Of a stretch of 64,000 bases of DNA, positions 1 to 11,400 are shown piece after piece. A program made the position numbers and the translations under genes. How positions within the stretch are numbered: position 1 is the first letter of the stretch; each line of letters begins with the position of its first letter. Source of the stretch: Rotaria macrura (taxonomy: Eukaryota; Rotifera; Eurotatoria; Philodinida; Philodinidae); assembly GCA_900239685.1 (NCBI GenBank), contig OENT01000102.1, forward strand, positions 1 through 64,000, in the 5' to 3' direction. The notes under the pieces are model-generated. The model saw only the letters and a list, made by a program, of their open reading frames with translations. It was not told the DNA's origin and searched no databases.

Positions 1-297
1 CTCCAGATTGGGGCATTTCTTACTCGGAGCGCAAGAACCGCCACAGTCTACATCGGTCTCTTCCTGATTTTTCACACCGTCGTTGCAGGTAGGAACTAAG
101 AAGTCATGCAATGTGCTAAATGTGAAAGAATGTTCGGGACATACCAGAGCAGGTACCATTCGAGCAAACGCCACTAGTGCAATCCGTTTCCAGGCGGCAG
201 TTCTCCAGATTGGGGCATTTCTCGCCAGGTGCACAGGAACCACCACAGTCTACATCTGTTTCATCTTGATTTCTTATGTTGTCAGTGCATGTTGGAA
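1..297 (-). CDS. Cys-rich 'DCGG' module protein, 3'-ward fragment (two module exons)
   Basis: Two exons are visible on the minus strand: 145-297 (complete) and 1-95 (cut by the window edge). They are separated by a 49-bp GTATGT...TTCTTAG intron (96-144). The complete exon encodes exactly 51 residues with cysteines at about positions 4, 18, 22, 28, 34, 40, 45 and 50 and the core ETDVDCGGSCAP. The second exon repeats the same pattern (T-C-N-D-G...ETDVDCGGSCAP...KKCPNLE). Introns on both sides of the complete module are phase 1, so each module is a self-contained symmetric exon. The pattern resembles repeats in secreted or surface proteins of many microbial and animal lineages; that family placement is from general knowledge. 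The upstream acceptor ends at 298. No signal peptide or further modules could be found between 298 and 768. Function unknown; extracellular location is inferred from the cysteines. Confidence 0.6.
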
Positions 298-768
298 CTA
301 AACCTGGAAATGTTGAAATGTGGACTAGAAGTAGCAGAAAGGGTCGATAAAATCGTGGGAGGGTTTTAGAGTTTCTTTCTATGAGTCGTAGCTTTTGACT
401 TTTGCTTCATTCTGATTTCTAATGCTGTGTATTGTTGAATCACTATCGCGCGGTCGGGGGTTTGTTCAACCGTGTTTTAGAATGTGTAATTGTACCTGTA
501 GCCGTGGGCACTTGTAGTAATGAGTATCTGGTTATTCTGAGAAATTGTTTCGGGTAACGTTGGAATTGTGGGTTGTGTAGGTTTTATGTGATGAATTATT
601 ATTCACGGCAGAGAAGCAGTGTAGTATTTTGATTTGACGAATGAATTTGCAAACCGTACTCGCGAATGTCTTCTAGTGTATGGGGGGAATTTAAATGAAA
701 AGAAAGTTAGGTTGTCGAATCGTGTTTAGTGGTGGGAAGTATGAAACGGTTAGGTGCTTCGTGTATCC
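298..768. other. Non-coding stretch upstream of the module exons
   Basis: G/T-rich plus strand with no recognisable module copy or convincing exon. It probably contains the upstream intron of the Cys-rich gene, or intergenic DNA. It looks less AT-rich than the rest of the window. Confidence 0.3.
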
Positions 769-1202
769 CAGGTCAAAGAAAACGGGGTCGTAAACGACTG
801 TAAACGGTATAACAAGGTGAAACAAGGTGAAAAACGGCGCTATTAACGTGCCGTAATTCGTCAGCCCGTTTTGAGATCCGCCGTTTAGTGCAGTATACGC
901 TCATCGGTTTTACAAGAAACGGCCATCGTGTTTCGCCATATGTTAGCCGTGACATGGTAGTCCGAAAGTAATGCGAGAAGCAATATTGTTTAATATTGCA
1001 CGATATTGTATGGAGACCGTTTTTCGGAATACCGTTTTACAGCTAAAATAGGACGAAAAACAACGGCCGTTTCTTGTAAAAACGGAGATCGTTAACTGCA
1101 CTAAACGGCGAATCATAAAACGGGCTGACGGATTAGGGTCCGTAATAACGCCGTTTTTCGCTGTTTCCGACGCCGTTACGAACATCCGGAATGATCGACC
1201 TG
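769..1202. mobile_element. Foldback/MITE-like inverted repeat
   Basis: The segment at 829-924 reappears as an imperfect reverse complement at 1065-1159, giving arms of about 95 bp around a spacer of about 140 bp. The arms share blocks such as GAAAAACGGCG, GTCAGCCCGTTTT, CGCCGTTTAGTGCAGT and TTTTACAAGAAACGGCC. Just outside, CAGGTC (769-774) and GACCTG (1197-1202) are inverse to each other and could mark the ends, but this is uncertain. The block is rich in AACGG and CCGTT and is GC-richer than its surroundings. No transposase ORF is present, so it would be a non-autonomous element. Short minus-strand open frames inside it are palindrome by-products. Confidence 0.55.
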
Positions 1203-3532
1203 CGGTGTGATAAAAAAGTTATATGCGAAACGTTATGCAAAAATGAAAAGCATATGCTTCGATGAGCAGGAGTTTTTTTTTCGAAGAATTCATTGAAACC
1301 GAAGTGCACTTTCTCGCTTGGCTATTATTTCTTCTTCGAGTTTCATGTAATCTGTGTTGGTATTGCATAACCCTAGATCTTGCGTATCTATTATATGTAC
1401 TGTTCATGTTCCTACCTTCTTCGTCAGGCTGATGCATTCACTATCTGTTTGTATTCTTAGTGTCTATTTCTTTTGAATTCATGTAGTTTGTTCGTTCGAA
1501 AAAGGGAAATATGTCAGCCCAACTGAATTATGCGACAATTACCTAAACCATAACTGGCGTAATATATTTCTGTGTTTTAGAGCGAATATGATAAATGTTA
1601 ATAATAATCTTTTAATGCTCAACAATCTGGCGCGTTTGAAATATCCCGAATTCACGCAAAAGAAACCATCGTCGGAAGGCTAAAAGCAGCTGAATGAATT
1701 GTTTCTTTTTTATCCAACAGTCAATTTCAATAGAAGTGAAAATCGGCTATATTGTAACATAAAATTTCGATGATTACGACGATTGCTAAACTGATTATCA
1801 AGAGGAGGACAGGAATGATATTGATGCGAACACAATTGGGAAAAGTCATATTTTAGTGTATTTCTGTACTTTTGAAATAAATTGAAATGCATGGAAATAC
1901 GCAGAAATACGGAAATATGCTTTCCCGCCTTGTGTGAACGTCGATGGAATCGAATATTCTTTCGATATAATGTGTATTGTTGTAGAATATCCAAAACCCT
2001 TACATGTTTCCTACATGACGAGGGTGATATAGACAAATAAAATATGAGAAATAGTTGCGTCAAACAAAGCAATAAGTTACGGCTTAAGGATCAAAAGTTC
2101 GAAATTTCCAACGTGTTAACGATTCTGTTTATCAGGAACTTTTTCGAGTTTGAGAAAGTTGTTTAACTATAAAAAATTCTGATTCAAGATAGTTGACTAG
2201 CAAAATAGCTCATGATTTAAATATTATTAGTTTTACGAAGTCTCATTATTGAAAATTAGTTTGTAAACGCCGCTATCACATTTCATCTAGAAAATTCGCA
2301 GAGCTAATAACTAAAAATTAGTTGGAAAACGGAGATGAAGTATCAATTTTTATTGAAAGTTTTGTACAAACAGTGACAAGTACCATTCCCAGTTACGTTG
2401 CAGATCTGATACTGAACAACGATCAACGTAGTTTCAAGTATGCTGTGTATAAATGGAAAAAAATGAAATAGAGAATCATTGTTTTTGTTTTTTCAGTTGC
2501 GAAAATCCATCAACTAGGATGCAGGCAACAATTAGTGAAAAAAATAACGACAGGTTACATCAAGCCAATGATTGCTGTTACTCATTCGTACATGACTATC
2601 ACTGGAAAATAAATTGGTCATTTTTTATATGTTTGCAAGAGCCTACAGGAAAACTCGAAATACTTGTTAAACAATCAATTTATCAAGCTAGAAATATTCA
2701 TGCTACACGCACAGCAAGTCAAGGAAATTAACTAAGACAAATATTCAGTATTGGGAGAAAATTTTCGGTGTCTTATTGGTTTCTCAAGATTGTTTACTGT
2801 TATTAGATTCTCAGTCTAACTGAACTGATCTTAGCATGTATGATCGTAGTTTGAACAGAAGTATCACTTGTAAACGAATGATTATTTTACTAAAAATAAA
2901 TAACCGCAGTGACATTCAACTATTCAGTCGTTAGTATTTTAGACAATGGATGTATTTCAAACAAAACATTTATTTCTAACCGCATATCCATCGATCGTAT
3001 TCGTACATATTTGTTTTAGAAATTGCATTTTAAAAATACATTCATTGATACACAAGGAACTGGCATCTAAATAATTCTCACCTTCGATTACATATTCTTG
3101 GCATTCTATTGGCTATATTTCATAAGAATCTCGTCATTTTGGGAATGTGCATGACATGTGTTTTTCTTTTGACGACTATTTTTTGTCTATGCTAACGTGC
3201 ACCATCAATCTTCTTTTCATTAGGTACACCAATTATCATCGAATACTATTTGTTTCAACCATATTTTCGTACGTGATTATAAAAATTTTTAAAAGTTCCC
3301 GTTCGTTACAAAATAAGTAATTTATCATTCTCATTTCGATGAAAGCCCATGAAACTTTCAAATTAACTCCTCAAAACATGCACCAATAGGATACCTAGTA
3401 TCGAACAGCATATATTCGAAAACAAGACCCTACCTCTGGATCTACTACAAACAGTTGGATAGTTTTTTCCGCTCTGTCATTCGTGGCAGCATAAACGAAA
3501 ATGAATTATTTTGCACAGTTACATGGGCTCTA
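1203..3532. other. Intergenic, nothing recognised
   Basis: AT-rich sequence with scattered stops in all frames. A short open stretch at about 2453-2731 (+) has no recognisable motif and no convincing splice context. No RNA gene or repeat array seen. Confidence 0.3.
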
Positions 3533-6500
3533 CTATACGATACTCAATCCGACTTTAACCATTATAATAACTGAAAAATATAATTCTCATGAAATAATTC
3601 TTATGTGAATGCAACCCTGCGTAGTGAAGCATTTGCTTTCATTTTTTGGGAAATGTTCTTTCTATAACTTTTCTACAGATCATATCTAAGCACCTAATCG
3701 TTTCAAACTTGAAATAGATTTACTTAAATTGACAAAATCGTATCATGTCCATTGAAATTCTCGAGACATATTTAAGGAGCTTCCTTTGATTGCCATTCAT
3801 CAGTCTTTAGATTGGTGTATTCATTTACGAAAAACTTTGTTGATCACAATCGGATTCTTTTACATTTTTATAAGTGATTCAAGTTTTGAAATAACTTTTA
3901 ACCGAAACATCTTAATGCTAGTTCATGCTTAAATGAATGTAGCATATCATTTTTTTACCTTTTGTTGTAGTAGATGATGTAGAGACCGATGAAGACGACG
4001 ATAAATTGGTGATTTCGCTGCAACTAATTAAAATGATTTCGATGAAACTCCCATCACTAAATTTGAATGTCACCGTGAAACCCGAAATATATGTAGCGAA
4101 ACGATTTTTAATAAACTCCGCAAAACTTTTTCCGCAAAATGTAGGTATGCCACAATTCACTGGATAAGCTACGAAAATCTCCATTTCTATTATTGAGTAG
4201 TTAGCTCCTAACAGATCACAGGTAGGTCTGAAATAATATTAGAAAAATGTTAGAAGCAATTATATTAATAATATATCGCACAAAACAACGACGCTCGCTT
4301 GATGTCTCTTCGGCTCAACTTGGCGACGATATGAACCACCGACATTAGGATTTGTTTCAATACTATAAATCGAAATACTGCCAATAAAAACTGTGTCTGA
4401 TGGGATGCCATAATCAAATTCTAACTAGAACAGTTTTCAATACGAGTAGTTATAACAAAAATATGATAGCCATTTGAGAACAATTACTTGGCGAGCTATC
4501 TCATTATTGTTGATGACTGTTGTACTCTGACCTTTGTTTGGAATCCACTGAGAGGAGAAGTTTCGTAAAATTCTCATGAACTCTAAAATATATAATTAAA
4601 AAGATCGATGTGAGTAACCATTTTTTTCGACATTGTAGTCTCGACAACTTTAAGCGTTAGGTACTTGAGTATGAAGGTCTCCGAGAGAAGCGCATGAAGA
4701 TAATACTTTGGGTGTTTTTAATCGCGTTATCATTTGAGAGAGTCAATGAGGAAAGATCATTACTTCAAAGATAGCACTCACTTCTTATTAACTTTGCAAC
4801 ATTTAAAAATTTGACACTATGTGTCTGTAAGCAATAACTACATTAATATCTCAAATGGACTGAGAAGTTGTTTACTTGCTCTGTACCTCACGATAGGGAT
4901 AATCGACAATATTCAATATGAAAAATTAAAGCAAATAAATGTATCAAAAACACGGATGGTATATAATTCCTAAAGTTCATTTTGATTATTACAAGCGTTG
5001 GCTCCAATATTCTAGCATGAAGAACAATGTGTTTTTTCTGACAACTTCGATTAAGCTCATCTACACAAGACACGAGTAGTTTGTAGAAGCACTGGTATTC
5101 AAAATTTGGGCTCTGTTCTCTTTTTCCTCTGACACCAGATCCAAATCACTTATTAGGTTGAAAAAAATTGCAGTATGAAAGTATGCATTTAATTTTTATC
5201 TAGAAAACTGTGTATCCAGATATTTTAAACATTCTTGCTATGTGCTGTTTGATTATTTGTAGTGTTCGAGTCTGTCGTGTGGAATAGACAATACAGAAGT
5301 AAAAAGTAAGCCAGTTCGAACGAATAATATATTCAAGAGAGTAGTAGATCCTTTAAATACAAGTCAATCAGTGTGATTTCTATGAGAAGTTTCTCAATTT
5401 AGGATATCGAATTCGCTTGGATCTTTCGAATATTATTTGTGCAATAAATTAAAGAAAGTCAACCCAATTCTACAGTAAACTGAGCATCTCTACTCATTTC
5501 AAATATTAAAGTCTAAAAGAAATCTCAAGTAAACACGAAATTATTTCAGTCATTTTCTGTCATAATTTTACTTGCGTAAACAATTTCTTTTTTTCTTTTT
5601 ATTATTATTCAAATACGTACTTCACTGCTGGAAGAGCGTATGTTTTGGAAACAGTTTCTGCAATGTGTCAATAAGCATCTTAGAAGAATGCAATTTTAAG
5701 AAATCATCTTGATTGGGAGCCTAAATATAATTTCCCTCAGTTCATTGAAATTCATCAAATGAAGTTTCTGACAGAACAACTGTTTGAACATTAATTATTC
5801 TGTGAACAATTTTAGTTCCACATTTGATTGCCAGGTTTTTATTGCTAAAGTCAACTGAATATACTTCTTGATCAGTTCCTATTCTGTCAAATAATAAAAA
5901 CATGAATTTCAATCTATAGGATGTGTATACAGAATCCTTTGAATTCTTCTTGAATGAAACAAATTTTCAAGTATTGGAACACTTTGGAAGACAGTAATAT
6001 GAGCGAGAGTGAAGACTGAAAATGTAAAGACCTGCATCCACTATCATTTATATCATTCTATCGTAATATAACTATAGGCACTCTTTATTATTCGTATACA
6101 CTATAGAGAAACTGAAATGAGCATGATGTATGCTTCATATAGTTCTAATCCTTTCCCGACTACTACATAATAAGAACCCATTAAAAACATAATTACTATT
6201 GTGACCTGAAGAAGGAAGATGACAAACCTGTATTGTAACTTATGATGGTGTTCGAAGGAGATTTTTTAAGAAATCCAGGTAACAATAAAACAACAATCAT
6301 TATTAGTTGTCCAAGTAAAAGTATTCCAACGATGGCACCAATAATCCATAAAATCCATTTCTTACTTTTTTCTCTTAAATAAACATAGAGTAGCTAAGTC
6401 TCTCATGTATGGATAAATAAAAATGACACCCGCACTATAACTTTGAAGTGAAAAGCTAAAGTCTGACATAGAAAACATTGTCAAACATCCCGGAAGAAAA

Positions 6501-7062
6501 CGTGTGTCTATTACTTCTCGGTTTGAAATACATCTACGTTTTGGTCTCATTATTATCAAACATTTTTCAGGATTTAATATGACAATTTATCATATTATTT
6601 TAGGATGATAAGTTCGTTGAAACTTCCCGTTTTATGTGAAAAATAAGAATACGCCATTGATCTGTTTTAAAAATCAAACTTGCAGAGAAACATGGATGAA
6701 AACTGAAATCGAGGTTGAAATCTATTAGTAATGAGACCTGTCAATGTTCGAGAGTTCAGAATAATAGAAATACAATTGATTTTATCCGGATAGGTTCACA
6801 ATTGACATAGAAGTGATTATGAAATTCTTCATAGTTTAACTTCCAACAGTTTTTGGCTTTAAACAAAAACGCTTCATGATTAACTAGAATAAATTCAAAG
6901 ACAGTAATATGTCATGAATCTAACAGAAAGATTACACTCAGGAAGTTTTCCGTATGAAAATAAGCAACAAATATCATCTGATGTATAATGGTAGTGGGAG
7001 ATTTCTTGAGAAACTTACGGTGATGTTATTATATCAGTATCCGTTGTTTTGACTACGTCCAT
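3533..7062 (-). CDS. Putative type II membrane protein, multi-exon, family unknown
   Basis: Hand-spliced model. Exons: 7019-7062 (starts MDVVKTTDTD, donor GTAAGT), 6228-6373, 5931-6015, 5773-5883, 5621-5657, 5474-5512, about 4993-5112 (start uncertain), 4488-4580, 4282-4424, 3959-4227, and a possible last exon 3533-3570. Phases agree at every junction tested. Exon 2 encodes a hydrophobic helix (WILWIIGAIVGILLLGQLIM...) about 20 residues after the start, preceded by KSKK, so a signal-anchor (N-in) topology is likely. The following ectodomain carries scattered cysteines (IKCGTKI, NCFQN, LVSCVDELNRSC, PTCDLL, PVNCGIPTFCG, ILISC) and ends in a Ser/Thr-rich tail. I do not recognise the family. Introns are mostly about 45-115 bp with some of several hundred bp. 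The exon near 5100 and the last exon are the weakest parts. Confidence 0.5.
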
Positions 7063-8092
7063 TCCGAATTATTGCAAAATTGGGAATGATCTTTCGTTGG
7101 AAACTTCGGAATCAGTGTTGATAGGTTGATTTCTAAAAATCACGATTGAAAACATAAATTAAATACTAAGAAGAATCGAAATAAATGAATGTTGAGTTAT
7201 TTGAGAAATTCGACATATATCAGATGAAACAAAAGAATTCTTTTTACTCAGTTATTTTGATGTGAGACTTCTTTGATGAACGATCAGCTAAAATTTATCA
7301 TAAGACTTCCAGATCCATATTACTTTTGTTGATCCCTTACAATCTAATTAACAGATAAATGTGTTTCCTATAGATCTATGCAAATGGTAATGTTTATGTT
7401 TCTTCAATGCTCTTGCAATCTTTAGCTCATTAAATTGGCACTCTTTTACTGAAAATGTTTTCTAGAAGTACTCGATCGTAAAGAAAACAAATGATTTTAG
7501 GGAGGCCATAATAATATCATAATAGCCTGAGTGTGAATGTGAATATTGATAAGTGCTTTTTTCTCCGATAACCATGCTGGTTGGTTTTCTCAACTTTCTC
7601 AAGGAGATGGATTTGCGTGTTTACAGATTTTAGCGGGGGTACATGGATAGGAGAGAGTGTGGTTGTTTTTGTTTTGATTCTAAAGGAAGTATGCGTGGAC
7701 GGGGCAGTGTTTTTCTTGGTGGGGGTATCTTTATTGTTCTTCTTTAACAGCAGCAGCTCTGTCCTGCTTCATTGTAGTCATCCGTAGATGTATTAATTAG
7801 ACTGGATGTATTGGAGGATGATTGGAATGTTAGGAAATCAGATGGATTTGATTTCAATTATAGTGAATAAGAGATATGATTCTGTGGGTTTTTCTTTTCA
7901 ATTTGAATCATTTTCGAATATGTATGTGATTGCATTATGGTTGGAACTGATAGGTAAGTTTTGGAAACGTTATACACCGAGCAGGACAATATCCAATATC
8001 ATTTCAATAGAACCACTAAAAGACGAAGGTGGATTCGTGTTTTCTCAATTGTTGTTGTTTAGTACTCACGTGAAAGGAAAAGAATTTGGTAT
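7063..8092. other. Intergenic, weak coding hints
   Basis: About 1 kb between two minus-strand models. A Thr/Pro/Lys-rich open frame runs on the minus strand at roughly 7560-7760, and an open frame lies on the plus strand at 7806-8105, but neither has a recognisable domain or clean splice context. I make no gene call. Confidence 0.25.
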
Positions 8093-8493
8093 CTATCTCA
8101 GGTAAAGTTTCAGGCTAAAATAGTACTCCCATCGCTCAGTGACGCTGAGAGAAGCTGTGCTTACAGCTTGATCTCTAGTGAAATTGATCAAGTAATCAAT
8201 AATTATACAAAGGTAACGTAGAGTTCTCGAATCGTTGGAGAAGGATCTTTTCTTCTTCTGTCTACTTTGCTTTGGCGATGCTCGTGTCTGTTCCAGTTAG
8301 TTTCGCCCAGGTTTCTGTCACGCTTCTGACTGATTTTTTCCCTTATAGTGTCCGCATACGTTCATGAAATTAGATTTACCGGTGCGGTGGATTATTGGCC
8401 CAGGATAGGGCTTTCATGTTCTCCCCTTTTCCCATCGTATTACTGTCTTGATGACAACGAAACGTGTGGGACGACTCTGGATAACTATTGGAA
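8093..8493 (-). CDS. Spliced gene fragment (3' exons), function unknown
   Basis: Three consecutive exons join in one frame: 8380-8493, 8266-8325 and 8093-8174, with a TAG stop at 8093-8095. The introns are 54 bp (donor GTAAAT, acceptor CAGTCAG) and 91 bp (donor GTAGAC, acceptor CACTAG), and all junctions are phase 2. The encoded tail includes HTFRCHQDSNTMGKGENMK, NPPHRSVTETWAKL and SVTERWEYYFSLKLYLR. The frame stays open upstream to about 8606, so the first exon may be longer, or the 5' end lies further upstream and was not found. No domain recognised. It could be a gene remnant; the phase agreement is the main evidence for coding. Confidence 0.35.
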
Positions 8494-11400
8494 CTGAAGG
8501 TAGAATCAACGATTTGGTTGATTATTTCATTCGATATGACAAGCAAATCTAAGTACTTAGTGATTGTGCTCATTCTCACTATGACAGAGATAACACCGAT
8601 AGGCAATCTTTGAGCCTAATATCATTTTATAATCCAGTTTTACAATGACAATTGACATCAGTTTTTTTCTGACATTCTCAGCATAGTTTACCGTTAAGTA
8701 GCCTATATATAAATACGATTTTTATGGAAACTTAAGCCGCAAAGCCTTTGTAATTACTCTCATTGATAAAAAATAAAGTAAGTGATTGTCTACAAAAGGG
8801 ATCCCTGAAAGAATCCCTATGCACAGGTCAATCCTATCGATTTGGAGTAACTACATTCACAATTAAATTAAAGGAAGTATACTTTCAGGAAATAGAATCA
8901 CAAACAAACTCGAAACTGCGCTACTAAATGCGTACTTCTGAAAGATTTTGTTAAAAAAGCGTTTTCTATATTCAAATTTAAAGATAACCATTGGTAGGAA
9001 AATTTTCTAAAGCACTTGTTTGATGACTACCCATCATATTAGATTCGCAATTATAGAAAACTCATAGAATCACAAATAAGTGTGAGAATGATCGATTCTG
9101 TTGTGACAGTCACATACAAAAACTTTGTTTAGAATTTTCTCTATACCCAGTTGATGACGAGTATGTCTGTACTAAAACTGTCATCTATAGTCATTGATTT
9201 CATAACCTATTTCGGAAAGACTTGATAACGATGTTAAGAGAATGAAGCTAAAAGGTTATCGGCTCTAATTATGACAAATGAACATTTTTCTCCATGTTCA
9301 TTATGAAAAAAAAACTTTGTTTTGAATTTGCTTTCAAACGCAATACACCTACTTGTTATATTTCTGTAAAATATTGTGTGCTCACGACCATAACGACAGT
9401 GCAAAATATAGATATACGACTTTCAAATAAAGCATGATTCACACCGTGTTTCCTACATGTACATCGCAAAAATAATTTTCATCGCGGTGCATTCAGCCGT
9501 GAACTTAATCACAATGTGCACATTGGTGCAAACAGGTGTTTGCTTTCAATCGTTGAAATATTAACATCGTTAGATTTGCTTTGCTCTATGTCACAAGCAA
9601 AACGATTCATCGATAATAATAATTAGTTAATCGAAAATTTAGGAGAATATGTATTCGATCACATGTGCATTTGACTTTTATCCAAGTAGTAGCTGAGGAA
9701 AAGAGACTTAAGACTACATTTACTTACAATTATTGCTGAATAACACTGAATATTACGATCCAGATCGAGCTGAAACTCAACTCAAAACACTGATTTTTAA
9801 AATCAACATGGCCATACATTGATCGCTCTCGTCATATCTATTGTAGCGGTTCATAAATGAATTCCTGTCCTTTAAGACTCTAAACTTAAGAGTCTAAAGT
9901 GTGTATGAAATATGAATCTGCCACACTTTTAATTGACTTTAATCAATAGAAAAACAGTGGAAAAAATATACTGGGTGCCAGGGGCAGCATGGTTTGTGCT
10001 CGCACACAAACTTAGGTGGTTCCTGTTTTTAAACATTTTCTCATGAAGCCTCTATTAGCAAGGTTTCTGTATTTTTTCTTACCTAAAAACGAGCAAACTA
10101 AAATGAAAAAGATCTATAAAAAAGGTACATAAGACAAGGTTAAATTTTTTTATCTAATGTCTACATACGATGCTATCTCTTGTTCTCATCCTGTTGTTGT
10201 ACAAAATATGGTTCACAAGAGGTGCCAATGTATCAAGAAAACTAGAGAATTATGTGTAGATAAGAAAAAAAGTATTCTTCTGGTAGGATAATTCAAGTTT
10301 TTCAATATCATTTAGAACGGATTTACACAACTCTCATGTGCTGATTCACCATGAACAGCTAACGGTTCATCACTAGCCTAATAAAAAAGTGGGTTATTTA
10401 AATCATGTAAGTGTAATCCAAGTCGAAGGTGCAAAGCATGACTGCTTAATGTCACTTATGTTTATAGTAGATTCATATTTTATCCCATCCTGCACTATTC
10501 AGAATAGAGGGTGACACTAGAACAGAAAGGCCTACAAACGATAAGTGATTCATCATACTTTCTCCAGTATTTAAAAGTTTCACTTGAGTCCTTAAAACAA
10601 TAACTATCGCTCCAACAATAATGAGTAGTAATAGCGACGTGCCATCTGCTATTAATTCAATCGTTTGAAGATCATTTTCGTTTGCATATTTATTGCTTCG
10701 GATAAAATCTCAAGCTTTCATTGTAACATGAACTTTTTTAACTGTTCTCCTCATTATCTCACCAGTTTTCACATTTTCCTCATCATTTAAACGTGAAAGT
10801 TGTTCTCAACAAACGTTGAATAGATACTGTGCTTCATCGATGACAGAAATAGTAACTACTATCCATCAGTATCAAGCTGTATAAGTCTCATTCTAGTAAT
10901 CTTTACTTATCTAACATAGTTCGTGCAAAGATTTTCTTCGCTCGAGATTTAAAATCGATTAATCTAAAATTGAAACAAAGGCATTACACTGAATGATTCC
11001 GATATATTGTTACCATAATGTTTGGTAATTATGTAAATAATCATGTTGTGCATAGACAGCAATAAAAGAGCTTTGAGAACATAGTTTCTCGAGAGGCGAA
11101 AATTAAGATATTTTTTCATTAGTTTTATCATCCATCAGAAGTTTAAGACAATTCTAAAACAATAATACTTTCATGTACTTTCGACTATACTCTCAAATTG
11201 TAAAGACCTTTTTTTATCGTCAGTTTTTTGTTCAAAATTGGGAAACACTGTTTCTCTAGCCATTATCCATCACTCATATAATCTTGCTGTTTGAAATACT
11301 CTGTATAGTACAGAAGATGCATAATGAAATAACATCAAGACATATTAACATACCAGTGTGTTTGCACACTTTTTGTGCATATCGCCATTTTTATTAGCAA

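Noticed and set aside
773..1185. Two minus-strand open frames of 60 and 80 codons
   Set aside because: They lie inside the foldback inverted repeat and have no coding features; the palindrome explains them.
7581..8105. Two plus-strand open frames of 68 and 99 codons
   Set aside because: No domain, splice context or start context. The second overlaps the end of a better-supported minus-strand exon.
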